Shown in pieces: positions 35,285 to 47,256 of a stretch of DNA of 64,000 bases. Source of the stretch: Artemisia argyi (taxonomy: Eukaryota > Streptophyta > Magnoliopsida > Asterales > Asteraceae); the NCBI GenBank assembly GCA_030686995.1, contig CM060692.1, positions 16,473,465 through 16,537,464 on the forward strand, read 5' to 3'. Each line of letters starts with the position of its first letter. Position 1 is the first letter of the stretch. A program made the position numbers and the translations under genes. The notes beneath the pieces are model-generated. The model saw only the letters and a list, made by a program, of their open reading frames with translations, was not told the DNA's origin and searched no databases.

Positions 35285-38200
35285 TGTCACACCCCCAATT
35301 TACCTGACTTGCAGCGGAATGGAATGCCTGGGGGTGTAACTGTCATAGCACCATAACAAGGAAATATTGAACGACCTAAAGTGTCGTTTGGAAAATACTG
35401 CATTTGATCATTGAAATAATCCAGAGTTTACAAAATGAGGTCCCCAAAATGTGTTGCATGTTTATGAAAAACAAGTCATACTAGATCAAACGTTTACATA
35501 AGTGCATGAAATAATGATGAGACGCGTCGACTCCGCGACTCCATGAAGGTCCAAATGCATGTCACATGAGCTACCTTAATAACCTGAAATACATTGCTAA
35601 AACGTCAACACGAATGTTGGTGAATTCCATAGGTTTGTAAAATGTAATGAGGTACGGCCACCACAAGTAAAAGTGCAAGATAAAAATCTCATGAAAATTG
35701 TACAATTGACCTTAAGCTCATGACACCGAAGCTATGACTGATGAAACTCTATGCCCCTCCCGAATGTTCTGCCGAAACACTCAAATGTAAAAGACATGAA
35801 ATGCACCCGCTTACTGTTGGTAATCACTACCACGGATGGAGGCGTCACCCTCGATAGATCTATCCACTCACTCTCGCTTAACGGTAAATTAACGGTTCAT
35901 GATGTTACAGGGGACTTATCACATGGCAAGGTAACTTAAGCAATGTACATGTTTGAATACTTGGGCTCGTACTAAAATGATTGATGCAATGTATTCCCCC
36001 CGTGAGATTTGAAAACAATCAAAAATGTTGAATTGAAAACGGGGCTATGAAAACTCACCTTAACTGATGAAACTGTGATGAAATGAAATGAACACCAATG
36101 AACAATTAGCTGCCGCAACCCAATATGATGGTACCATGAACATGTAATGAGCTGAAAAACAAGGCGCGCACACTAGCCGCAACCTAATATGAATGATGAA
36201 CGATCTACTTTAGATCATGAAATGATGTTATGAATGTCCATGCACATGTTTCCTATACCACTCTACTCTTTGAAAAACACTTGTTGTTATCAAAAGTATA
36301 TATTCCAAGACTTAGGAAAATATGGCTATTAGAAAAATAAACTAGTTGTAATATATATACTTATATATATATCGTATGTACCAATGTTTGTGTTGAAATC
36401 CTCGGTTTGAAATCCTTGAAATAACGCCTTGTGGTAATGAAAATATACTTGTAATCACTAATACATCATTAGTTATGAAATTGGGTACTTAATATTATTT
36501 CTAGCTTATAAAAGTACTACGTAGTTTTAGTGCCAATTTTTATTAAAAGCTGTCAAATAAAAATGGGTTTAGCCGATATTCAAACGTGAATATCTTTGTC
36601 GTTATAAGTCCGTTTTACTTGTTCTTTATATCCACGGTTACGTCTTAGTATGTAGTAATATATTTTGGAAAGCTCGGCTCCTCCGGGTTACGTCTAAAGT
36701 CTCTTTTTGTCCAATGAAAAACGTCCAACAGCAACTATTTTTCAGAAAAATACTTTTCGTCAACAATCTTGCAAAAATCATAACTTCTTCGTTATAAACT
36801 CTTTTTAATCCGTTCTTTCGCCTACGGATTCGTTTTTGAAAGTATTTTCTAAAAATTTTGCCAAAGTTCCCTTGGTGTTTACTGATTTTCCAGGTTTTCA
36901 CAAAATGGGACAGCATGTCCAAAATATGTTCCAAATCAAGTTTTCAAGGTTTATAACTAATTTCTAACATCACCAAACCTCTTGTAATCACCACATAGCT
37001 AATCTAATCCTACCATACACCTTCTTAGGGTGCCATGGACTCCTAACCAAGTTATTATAGCAAGGGGATTCATAAATAAAAAGTTAGGGTTTGTATGTTC
37101 CATTTTTGACAAAATAAATGGTGGTATAGCTAGTTGTACATGGTTTTTAGCATGGAAATCATGCAATACAAGTAAATATAAGATGATTCATGTAAAAATA
37201 AAGTTGATAACTTACTTGATAAAATGAGATGATTAGATGATGAGTATGCTTGGATTACTTGTGTTTTTCTTGATTGATTCTTGATTAGGCAAGTAAAAGG
37301 AACAACTTTGGTGCTTTAGCTTTTGAAAAACCTTCACTTGATCTTGGGATTAAGGTTGGGTCGTGGGTTTGCAAGAGAGGGGAAGAGATGAGATGAATTT
37401 CTATCTTTCTAAAAAGTGTAGATTATGATTTTAGGTTTTTAGTTAAAGTATATACTTAGAGGTTTATTAGTTTAATAATAGGAAATCAATGCTTGAGGTT
37501 AAGGGTGTTCATGTGGCCGGTTTTTGGTGAGCCAAGGGGGGGGGGGGGGGGGTAGGGGTACTTGGTATTTATTTAGAAATCTTGCATGAATTATGTGCTA
37601 TTTTGTGTTTTTAATTACAATCGGGTACCGGGTTTAATAAAAATAATTGTTCACGAAGTTAACCGGGATGAAATAATGTTATAATAATGATAAAAACATA
37701 TTATTTTGGTGAGCCAAGGGGGGGGGGGGGGGTAGGGGTACTTGGTATTTATTTAGAAATCTTGCATGAATTATGTGCTATTTTGTGTTTTTAATTACAA
37801 TCGGGTACCGGGTTTAATAAAAATAATTGTTCACGAAGTTAACCGGGATGAAATAATGTTATAATAATGATAAAAACATATTAAAAATATGTTGGGTACA
37901 TTTACTGAGTGATCGGGTGATTATTGTTTAGTTTTCACGAAAACCGTCGTTATATTCATACGCGTACGTTATAAATAAAATAAATTTCCAAAATACTGGG
38001 TAACTGAATGTTATAACTTTTATGATGTTAAAATGGATATAAAAATATGTCGGGACCATTGTGGGAATATTTAGATATATTCGTCGTGTATAAACCGGGT
38101 GTTAACATTTACTATAAATACTTATACGTAAAAACGTTAAATGTATCAAATATATAAATTTGAAAATCCTGAGAGTGGTATAACATGAAAATGTTGTTAT

Positions 38201-38520
38201 GATGATATGCAGACTATCTCCAGTCCGTATGCAGTGTTAAGGACACTAATGAAATGAATTCGCACCTAAACCAATCCGGTTACGCGAATTTGAATACCCG
38301 TAAACTAAATTTACGATGAAATATGTAATGCACGTGAATGATGAAATCTTTTCCCGCAATGAATAGTGTTCCGTGAATAGTAAAATTTTTGAATGCTTCT
38401 CTGAATGTCAAACTGACACCAAAACTGATGAATAGTGTTTTGATGAATAGTGTTTGATGAATAGTGTTTTCCAAAGTTCGGGAAATGACCTGAAATGACC
38501 TGAAATGGTGAGTTGTGACA
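35285..38520 (-). repeat. LTR (3' LTR of the minus-strand element)
   Basis: 3236 bp from tgtcacacccccaattta to gtgagttgtgaca. It is longer than its partner mainly because a segment of about 182 bp with a G-run is tandemly doubled (about 37522-37703 and 37704-37885). Confidence 0.95.
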
Positions 38521-38532
38521 GTCTTCCCCTCT
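38521..38532 (-). other. Polypurine tract
   Basis: On the minus strand AGAGGGGAAGAC directly abuts the LTR, the expected plus-strand priming site just before a 3' LTR. Confidence 0.75.
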
Positions 38533-38559
38533 AAAAGGAACTTCGTCCCGAAGTTCAGT

Positions 38560-39531
38560 TTATGCTGGTCTCTGAAAACATATTGGTGAAAAGGTGATGA
38601 TATTCGAGAATTCCAGCGAACTCTAACGATAGGAATTCGACTCTGTTTCAACTGTTTGACCACACGGTCCATGGTTTCTGTTGGTTCTCTTACAAGGTCT
38701 GAGATTGTCATTTGGGTTGGATCCCTTCCAATGGAATCATGAGTGACTCATCTGAAAGTCATTTCTGGGGATCTGAAAATGTGAAATATGTTCGTGTAAT
38801 CCTGTTGTTCTCTGACAATGTTCAAGTCTGACGGCCACTATGCCTTCTCTGTCAAAATATAAATGGTCCAGTGTATATTGGGTTTAACTTTCCAAGTTTT
38901 CTGAATGATAACATGCCTTTCCCAGGCAGAACTTTCTGCATAACTCTGTAGAACTTGAAGTTTTAATGGTTTATGACTTATTGAACTTGTAACTGATTCT
39001 TGACTTGTAGAAAATTTCTGGTTATCTCATGAATGCCTACTGAACTAGTGAGTTGAGCTTTTTCTGAGTTTGGCCCATCAATCGATGGTCTGCGCTTCTT
39101 AATGTTTTAAATGTGATACTGGTAATATATACTGCTGAATTCTGCCAGAACTCAAGTTTGTATGCTAGTTGGTCGATTCTAAAATGAATCTTAAATGGCC
39201 CAATATGCTAAAGGTTCAACTTCTCTTGTTATCCAATTTGTATCATGCCAATCCAAGGCATTGCTTTTAACTTAATTTGTTCTCCCACTTGAATCTGGAT
39301 GGTTTGTTATTCAGGATACCCAATCCAAATGATATGTGTTATGTACCAATCTAACTTCTGCCAGTTTCTCGCTGTTGGTGTGATAACTATTGTTGTAGAT
39401 GAATTTGATTTATGTTAAATGATTGTTCCAACCATTTCTAGAGTCAATCACTCATGCTCTGAGCATACCTTCCTATGTTTGAATTGTTCTCTCGCTTTGA
39501 CCATCGTTCTGAGGGTGATAGGTGATGTTCA
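38560..39531 (-). pseudogene. Integrase remnant of the Ty3/gypsy pol
   Basis: On the minus strand ITYHPQNDGQSERTI reads at 39526-39482, the conserved integrase-core phrase around the catalytic Glu region. About 38710-38590 reads VKQLKQSRIPIVRVRWNSR, the C-terminal phrase common in plant gypsy integrases. The frames between them are broken by stops and shifts. No intact reverse transcriptase or RNase H was seen in 39600-41700. Confidence 0.75.
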
Positions 39532-41800
39532 CATCTAAATGGGTTTCTGAAGGAAATCCTGAAATGATTACCTGAAGTCCAAGTTGAATCGGTTTCCTTA
39601 ACAGGAAAAACTGAAATGGGTACAATAAACCTTTGTGACTAATTCCACAACGTTCGGTCCTTCGAACTTGGCGTTATCTGAAAGGCATAGAATATAGGTA
39701 ACAATTTGATTCCTTATGTTTTGTTCCAACGGATGATAAGACATATGTCCTTCTTTGTCTATTGGGTTTGGTCTCCACTACTGAAGTTCGTGATCAATTT
39801 GTGATGTTCCTCCTAATTCCTTCATCACATAATCCAAATATTCTCTATTGTCCAGTCACAAATCCTAAATGCATAAGCGATGTTGTAGGGAAATTTGTTC
39901 TGGAAATTTGTCTCGCGATTATGAGTTTTGGTTGAAATCTTTTTCTGAATAAACGAATTTAGAAAATGGAGCAAATGATTTACTGGGTAATATTTTTCTT
40001 GATGATTCAAAATCCAGTAGTTATGAAATAGGAACTGTTTTCAAACATGTTGTGATTAAGACTGCTTACCAAAGTTTGATGTCTATGTATATTTCTCATT
40101 GTACAATAGTGTTGCTAAAGATTGACCAAAAAAAGGATCGTACTTGTTCAAAATAGGAATTTCAGAAATCATTTTTCCACAAGGTAGGTGATTTATGTAA
40201 ACGCATCAACTTTATTTAAAAGTGAAAACACTGAAAAGGATAAAATGGTAGAATAGGAAATGTTCGCTTAAATGCATAGATGTCTAACACTTAGTTCCTG
40301 GGGTTGGATAATGTCTATTTGTGGTTATCTGGCATAACTACAAGCATAGGTATTTAGACTAACTTAAGTGCTGAAATAGTTTATCGTTGTAATTGGCAAG
40401 ACGAAGGTATCACTTGATGTTGTGTCGATGAATGTCTATTCTGTTTTCCCATGTAGATGAGGAGATATGTTCTGGTTTGATCCCTTGCTTGGTATGAGGG
40501 TGAGGTTATCTGAAATTTCTAGACATAATGACTTAGAGGAATCTACATTGATATTCTTGTTTCAAACAATTGTCCTTTGTGAAAACTTACTGCAGGAAAG
40601 TTTATGTATGGATGAGGCCATGTTTAAATGAAATGCTCTACAGTCTCAATTAGAAGCTTGGTTTATTTCTATTGTGTTGTCCTGCGGACATTTATATTGA
40701 GTTCAATCCTGTAGCTCAGTCTAGCTAGTACCCTTAAACGATAGAATTTGACAACTAAGTCAGAGATGGTGATTCGGATAGTCTCGCAGTATCTTAGGAT
40801 TGTTGTTGAGTTATGAATTCTCTCACTATATACCTCTAGTTCTGTTTAGTAGTTCTGTAATCCTTTCGTTGCTTCTATTTTATATACGAATCCTGCATGT
40901 AATTGATATGGAAGGTCTCTCTTAGGGAAGTCAATGGGAAAATCCAACTTAATGGCTAAGTGAGTGACAGGTAGGGTAAGTATCCAGGGATAGTTCGGCA
41001 AAAGGGATGTTTATGAAAGAGTTCCTTTGTTTACAAAGCTTTCGAATGAAGATTGTTATTAACAATCCTTTGAAAAGGTAATTATTTCCTTCATGGCATA
41101 ATCCTTCCTGAATTTTACATAGGTGATCAGGCTATGTATAATTGAGGACTAATGATGCGATGTTGGATTTTTGTCAAAATATCATAGCTTTTATCAAAAG
41201 TTTTAGATGGTGTTCAACGCATTGTTATAAAAAAATGGTGTCCTGATGTTTTCTTTCAAATAACATAAAAATTGCCTCGCGTAATAATAGTAAATACTTG
41301 GTGTAATGACAGAAAAATCAATTTATAGGATGGTAATAAAATAGCTTAATTCAGAAATTTTTCTGTAAAACAGTTTCCCCATATGATAGTAAAATAGCTT
41401 GAATGGTGTATTGGATACATGGGTGAATCTTGTCGAATGGTAATAGTCTACTAATTCGTCAAATACGAAATCAACCTAATCCCTGCTGAGACAATGCTAA
41501 AATGTTGCGAAACGATTGAAGTCTGAGCAATTGGGATAGAAAATGGAGTAAACGAAGGTTATGATTATCACCTAGGTAACAAAGGATAGATACTACATTG
41601 GATATGAAAGTGCTTAATACCACTAGGTCATGTCATCGTACCAACGGTAAGTACAAAAGGAAAGATACAACCCTAAAGGGCTCGAACTACGGTTTATATA
41701 TCGAAACAAAGCTCCTCCTGCTGAAGCATTGTTGTTATCCTTGATGTTTCTAATATCCTGACAGTTTTCTTTCAACAACTCACGCTATTCCTCGAGCGAT

Positions 41801-42130
41801 TCAGTCTTGATTCCCAGTTCCTGATTTTTCCTTGTTCCTTAACTCCGGGCAGTCATTCTTGAAATGCCCTAACTTTCCACATTGGAAGTAACTCCCTGGG
41901 ATCTTCTGATTTGTGATTTTCCTATAGTCTTCAGTCCAATGACTCCGCTTCTTGCACACTCCACACGTTTTACTGCAATGACCTCGGTGATGTTGATTAC
42001 ACAGGTTGTAGTAAGGTAACTTTCCAATATACCTTCTCTTTGTGTGCGGTTCTGCAGCAAAGGCTCTATTCATTTCTTGTCCTTTGGGTGATTGTTGAGC
42101 AGCATTGCAACCTAGATTGTTGTTCCACAC
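41801..42130 (-). pseudogene. gag fragment with zinc knuckle
   Basis: An open frame of 109 codons. It contains a Cys-rich tract (CNQHHRGHC, CGVC) and a CCHC-like knuckle FQCGKLGHFKNDC, in which the first Cys of the canonical C-x2-C is replaced (YFQC), so the knuckle is damaged or read from a variant. This is the nucleocapsid part of gag. The N-terminal gag region (42131-42980) is only seen as broken frames. Confidence 0.75.
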
Positions 42131-42993
42131 CTTCTGTGGCTAGGATAATAGTAAAAGCTAGTGAGGATATAAATCTGGTCTAGGGACTTCCTGGTGTCCC
42201 TCTGTGTGAAATCAGGTTTGTGGCATCATAAGGTCGAGATAGTCCTGAAGTGGTGTCTGAAGTTGCGCATCTATCAAATCTTAGATAATGTAGGTTCTGA
42301 ACCATTCCTGAAGAATCTGCGGATGTTTCTGTTGAGTCCGTGTTATTGGTATTATCTACTAGATGTTATCTAGTTCATGGCAAGTGGGAATGGAAAAGGG
42401 AAATGACAATGATGGTACCAGTGAATGAAATACTACCCTCTTTCGTGCTACCTCGCGACATCCAAAAGGTAAAACTAAAGTACACACTGTGGGAAGGCCA
42501 ATAGTGTAATAAGTAACTGATGGTGGTGATAGTACCTGAGTAGTAAGTGCCCTACTAGTGATGGAAAGAAAACACACTATCTTCCTTGTAATAAGCATCC
42601 TAATAAGTCCATTAAGATTAATTCTGAATACACTACCAAAAGGCATTCTATGTACGGGCTGAATGATAGGAAGACTCTGTTCCTATGGCAAATCAATAGT
42701 ACTAATGGTGGTGTAAGTGCAACTGATGGTATAATGGTAGTGGAAGATGACAAGGCATCTTCAATGTCGGAATCCGATAAAAGGATGTCAGGGTGAGTAT
42801 CTGAAGACATGTAACTTGTAAACCAGGTCAATAAAATGATATTCATATACGGATATGAGTATAAATAACTCGCACAGGGTATGTATGAAACAACATGTAT
42901 CATGATTATGCACTTATGATGAAATGATGAGATGCTATGCTGATGTGGTTATAGTCTAGGGTCCAAGATAAATCCTAGTTCGCTATAACCTTA

Positions 42994-43005
42994 GCTCTGA
43001 TGCCA
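42994..43005 (-). other. Primer-binding site (tRNA-Met initiator type)
   Basis: On the minus strand TGGCATCAGAGC lies 3 nt inside the 5' LTR. It differs by one base from TGGTATCAGAGC, the usual complement of the initiator Met tRNA 3' end in plant retrotransposons. It fixes the element's orientation. Confidence 0.85.
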
Positions 43006-43008
43006 ATC

Positions 43009-46000
43009 TGTCACACCCCCAATTTACCTAACTTGCAGCGGAATGGAATGCCTGGGGGTGTAACTGTCATAGCACCATAACAAGGAAATATTGAACGACC
43101 TAAAGTGTCGTTTGGAAAATACTGCATTTGATCATTGAAATAATCCAGAGTTTACAAAATGAGGTCCCCAAAATGTGTTGCATGTTTATGAAAAACAAGT
43201 CATACTAGATCAAACGTTTACATAAGTGCATGAAATAATGATGAGACGCGTCGACTCCGCGACTCCATGAAGGTCCAAATGCATGTCACATGAGCTACCT
43301 TAATAACCTGAAATACATTGCTAAAACGTCAACACGAATGTTGGTGAATTCCATAGGTTTGTAAAATGTAATGAGGTACGGCCACCACAAGTAAAAGTGC
43401 AAGATAAAAATCTCATGAAAATTGTACAATTGACCTTAAGCTCATGACACCGAAGCTATGACTGATGAAACTCTATGCCCCTCCCGAATGTTCTGCCGAA
43501 ACACTCAAATGTAAAAGACATGAAATGCACCCGCTTACTGTTGGTAATCACTACCACGGATGGAGGCGTCACCCTCGATAGATCTATCCACTCACTCTCG
43601 CTTAACGGTAAATTAACGGTTCATGATGTTACAGGGGACTTATCACATGGCAAGGTAACTTAAGCAATGTACATGTTTGAATACTTGGGCTCGTACTAAA
43701 ATGATTGATGCAATGTATTCCCCCCGTGAGATTTGAAAACAATCAAAAATGTTGAATTGAAAACGGGGCTATGAAAACTCACCTTAACTGATGAAACTGT
43801 GATGAAATGAAATGAACACCAATGAACAATTAGCTGCCGCAACCCAATATGATGGTACCATGAACATGTAATGAGCTGAAAAACAAGGCGCGCACACTAG
43901 CCGCAACCTAATATGAATGATGAACGATCTACTTTAGATCATGAAATGATGTTATGAATGTCCATGCACATGTTTCCTATACCACTCTACTCTTTGAAAA
44001 ACACTTGTTGTTATCAAAAGTATATATTCCAAGACTTAGGAAAATATGGCTATTAGAAAAATAAACTAGTTGTAATATATATACTTATATATATATCGTA
44101 TGTACCAATGTTTGTGTTGAAATCCTCGGTTTGAAATCCTTGAAATAACGCCTTGTAGTAATGAAAATATACTTGTAATCACTAATACATCATTAGTTAT
44201 GAAATTGGGTACTTAATATTATTTCTAGCTTATAAAAGTACTACGTAGTTTTAGTGCCAATTTTTATTAAAAGCTGTCAAATAAAAATGGGTTTAGCCGA
44301 TATTCAAACGTGAATATCTTTGTCGTTATAAGTCCGTTTTACTTGTTCTTTATATCCACGGTTACGTCTTAGTATGTAGTAATATATTTTGGAAAGCTCG
44401 GCTCCTCCGGGTTACGTCTAAAGTCTCTTTTTGTCCAATGAAAAACGTCCAACAGCAACTATTTTTCAGAAAAATACTTTTCGTCAACAATCTTGCAAAA
44501 ATCATAACTTCTTCGTTATAAACTCTTTTTAATCCGTTCTTTCGCCTACGGATTCGTTTTTGAAAGTATTTTCTAAAAATTTTGCCAAAGTTCCCTTGGT
44601 GTTTACTGATTTTCCAGGTTTTCACAAAATGGGACAGCATGTCCAAAATATGTTCCAAATCAAGTTTTCAAGGTTTATAACTAATTTCTAACATTACCAA
44701 ACCTCTTGTAATCACCACATAGCTAATCTAATCCTACCATACACCTTCTTAGGGTGCCATGGACTCCTAACCAAGTTATTATAGCAAGGGGATTCATAAA
44801 TAAAAAGTTAGGGTTTATATGTTCCATTTTTGACAAAATAAATGGTGGTATAGCTAGTTGTACATGGTTTTTAGCATGGAAATCATGCAATACAAGTAAA
44901 TATAAGATGATTCATGTAAAAATAAAGTTGATAACTTACTTGATAAAATGAGATGATTAGATGATGAGTATGCTTGGATTACTTGTGTTTTTCTTGATTG
45001 ATTCTTGATTAGGCAAGTAAAAGGAACAACTTTGGTGCTTTAGCTTTTGAAAAACCTTCACTTGATCTTGGGATTAAGGTTGGGTCGTGGGTTTGCAAGA
45101 GAGGGGAAGAGATGAGATGAATTTCTATCTTTCTAAAAAGTGTAGATTATGATTTTAGGTTTTTAGTTAAAGTATATACTTAGAGGTTTATTAGTTTAAT
45201 AATAGAAAATCAATGCTTGAGGTTAAGGGTGTTCATGTGGCCGGTTTTTGGTGAGCCAAGGGGGGGGGGGGGGGGTAGGGGTACTTGGTATTTATTTAGA
45301 AATCTTGCATGAATTATGTGTTATTTTGTGTTTTTAATTACAATCGGGTACCGGGTTTAATAAAAATAATTGTTCACGAAGTTAACCGGGATGAAATAAT
45401 GTTATAATAATGATAAAAACATATTAAAAATATGTTGGGTACATTTACTGAGTGATCGGGTGATTATTGTTTAGTTTTCACGAAAACCGTCGTTATATTC
45501 ATACGCGTACGTTATAAATAAAATAAATTTCCAAAATACTGGGTAACTGAATGTTATAACTTTTATGATGTTAAAATGGATATTAAAATATGTCGGGACC
45601 ATTGTGGGAATATTTAGATATATTCGTCGTGTATAAACCGGGTGTTAACGTTTACTATAAATACTTATACGTAAAAACGTTAAATGTATCAAATATATAA
45701 ATTTGAAAATCCTGAGAGTGGTATAACATGAAAATGCTGTTATGATGATATGCAGACTATCTCCAGTCCGTATGCAGTGTTAAGGACACTAATGAAATGA
45801 ATTTGCACCTAAACCAATCCGGTTACGCGAATTTGAATACCCGTAAACTAAATTTACGATGAAATATGTAATGCACGTGAATGATGAAATCTTTTCCCGC
45901 AATGAATAGTGTTCCGTGAATAGTAAAATTTTTGAATGCTTCTCTGAATGTCAAACTGACACCAAAAATGATGAATAGTAAACTGATGAATAGTGTTTTG

Positions 46001-46079
46001 ATGAATAGTGTTTGATGAATAGTGTTTTTCCAAAGTTCGGGAAATGACCTGAAATGACCTGAAATGGTGAGTTGTGACA
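43009..46079 (-). repeat. LTR (5' LTR of the minus-strand element)
   Basis: 3071 bp, about a dozen single-base differences from the partner LTR by eye (for example cctaactt for cctgactt, cttgtagta for cttgtggta), plus small indels near 45975. The G-run segment is present once (about 45247). Confidence 0.95.
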
Positions 46080-46125
46080 AATATAAATTAATAATTCCTT
46101 ATATATAGTATATTAAATGAATGAT

Positions 46126-46440
46126 TTATAAAGGTTTCTTGAAAAATGACTCAATTGTCTTTTGTTTTTTGTTGAAATCAATTTTCCCTTGAATCTCGTC
46201 TCTAATTTTCCTTAGCATGGTAAGAACTTCTGGTGTTGTTTTCTCATAGCTCAACAAGAAATTGTTCAATGTGATTGCCACTTTAATAGCTTCGTTTCGC
46301 GAAGGGGGCTCCATTGTAGAACTTCCATCATCTTCTTCATCGATATCATCTTTATTAATTCCAATAACGCTTTCAATAATTTCTTCATCAGTCAACAACT
46401 GTGCAACTACATTTTCTTTTGGGTGGGAGATTGAAGGTTT
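46126..46440 (-). pseudogene. C-terminal piece of a pogo/Tigger-type transposase
   Basis: About 105 codons are open on the minus strand from about 46440 to the stop at 46126. The sequence has an acidic middle (LTDEEIIESVIGI, DDIDEEDD), then EAIKVAITLNNFLLSYE, and ends DFNKKQKTIESFFKKPL. This layout is the tail of plant CENP-B/Tigger-like transposases. The last residues fit a PCNA-interacting box (Q-x-x-I-x-x-F-F: QKTIESFF). The DDE catalytic core and the HTH region are missing. Confidence 0.7.
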
Positions 46441-46796
46441 TTTTCAAATTGGGTCGTTCATTTGATATACATGCATTGTATACAATAATTAAGTGAAAGC
46501 TTGAAAGGTGTTTGTAAACTAAGTATTCTACTATAAATTAATAAAATATTAATTAATATATAAATTAATAATTATTAATTTATCGATTAATTAATAACTC
46601 TTTTAATTAATAAATTTTGGTGGTCCCAAGTGTATTATATTATAGAGTTTCTACTGTACTTAATGTACAACTATCTATTGCATTCATTAGAGTGTGTCAA
46701 TAAAAATTGAAAGTGTGCAAATCAATTCTTTTCGTTTTATATTAAAAATAAAATTTTGACCATTCTTATACTATGCCAAAATCTTCTTTTCTATAA

Positions 46797-47060
46797 GAGC
46801 ATGCTCACACGTAACGTGGAGCCCCACGTTAAAGCACGTTAACGTGCGTTAAGCCACGTTAACCTTTGCACCCTCGAGCGTTAAACCTGCGTTAACGTCC
46901 CACGTTAGCTGTGTAACGCAGCGTTAAGGGACGAAGTGTGTATAAAAATAAAAAAAAATCATTATACCCCCTCCCCACTTTAGTTTCAACGGCTATTTTT
47001 TAAAAAACTTACAAAACACCCCCCCTAACGTTAACTTACATAAAAAAACGACTAGTTAGC

Positions 47061-47106
<46 letters not shown>

Positions 47107-47205
47107 CAAAACCTTTTTTCAACCAATATAAATACCCATTTACCCTACTTCTTTTTCCCACACTTTCACTACTCACTATCTTCTATATACAACTTCTAAT
47201 CTCCA

Positions 47206-47256
<51 letters not shown>

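Larger units (their letters stand above)
35285..46079 (-). mobile_element. Ty3/gypsy LTR retrotransposon, 10.8 kb, decayed interior
   Basis: TG...CA long terminal repeats bound the element, with a 5-bp target duplication AATAT on both sides (35280-35284 and 46080-46084). The primer-binding site and polypurine tract show it lies on the minus strand. The internal 4.5 kb has a recognisable gag zinc-knuckle frame and minus-strand integrase remnants but no intact pol. Long LTRs, gag type and the integrase tail recall the Tekay/Del branch of chromoviruses, which is an inference. Confidence 0.93.
35125..46656 (-). mobile_element. pogo/Lemi-like (Tc1/mariner) element, split by an LTR element
   Basis: The left end CAGCAGAAACTCGATAAATT and the reverse complement of the right end, CAGTAGAAACTCTATAAT, match well. 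Each is flanked by TA (35123-35124 and 46657-46658), the Tc1/mariner target. The terminal word is close to that of the Arabidopsis Lemi1/Emigrant family. Without the 10.8-kb retrotransposon the element is about 730 bp. It keeps only the C-terminal end of a transposase, so it is an internally deleted copy. Confidence 0.8.

Noticed and set aside
36638..36934. 98-codon frame that recurs identically at 44362-44658
   Set aside because: It recurs because both copies lie in the two LTRs; no known domain. The same applies to the 62- and 65-codon frames at 35751/43475 and 37030/44754.
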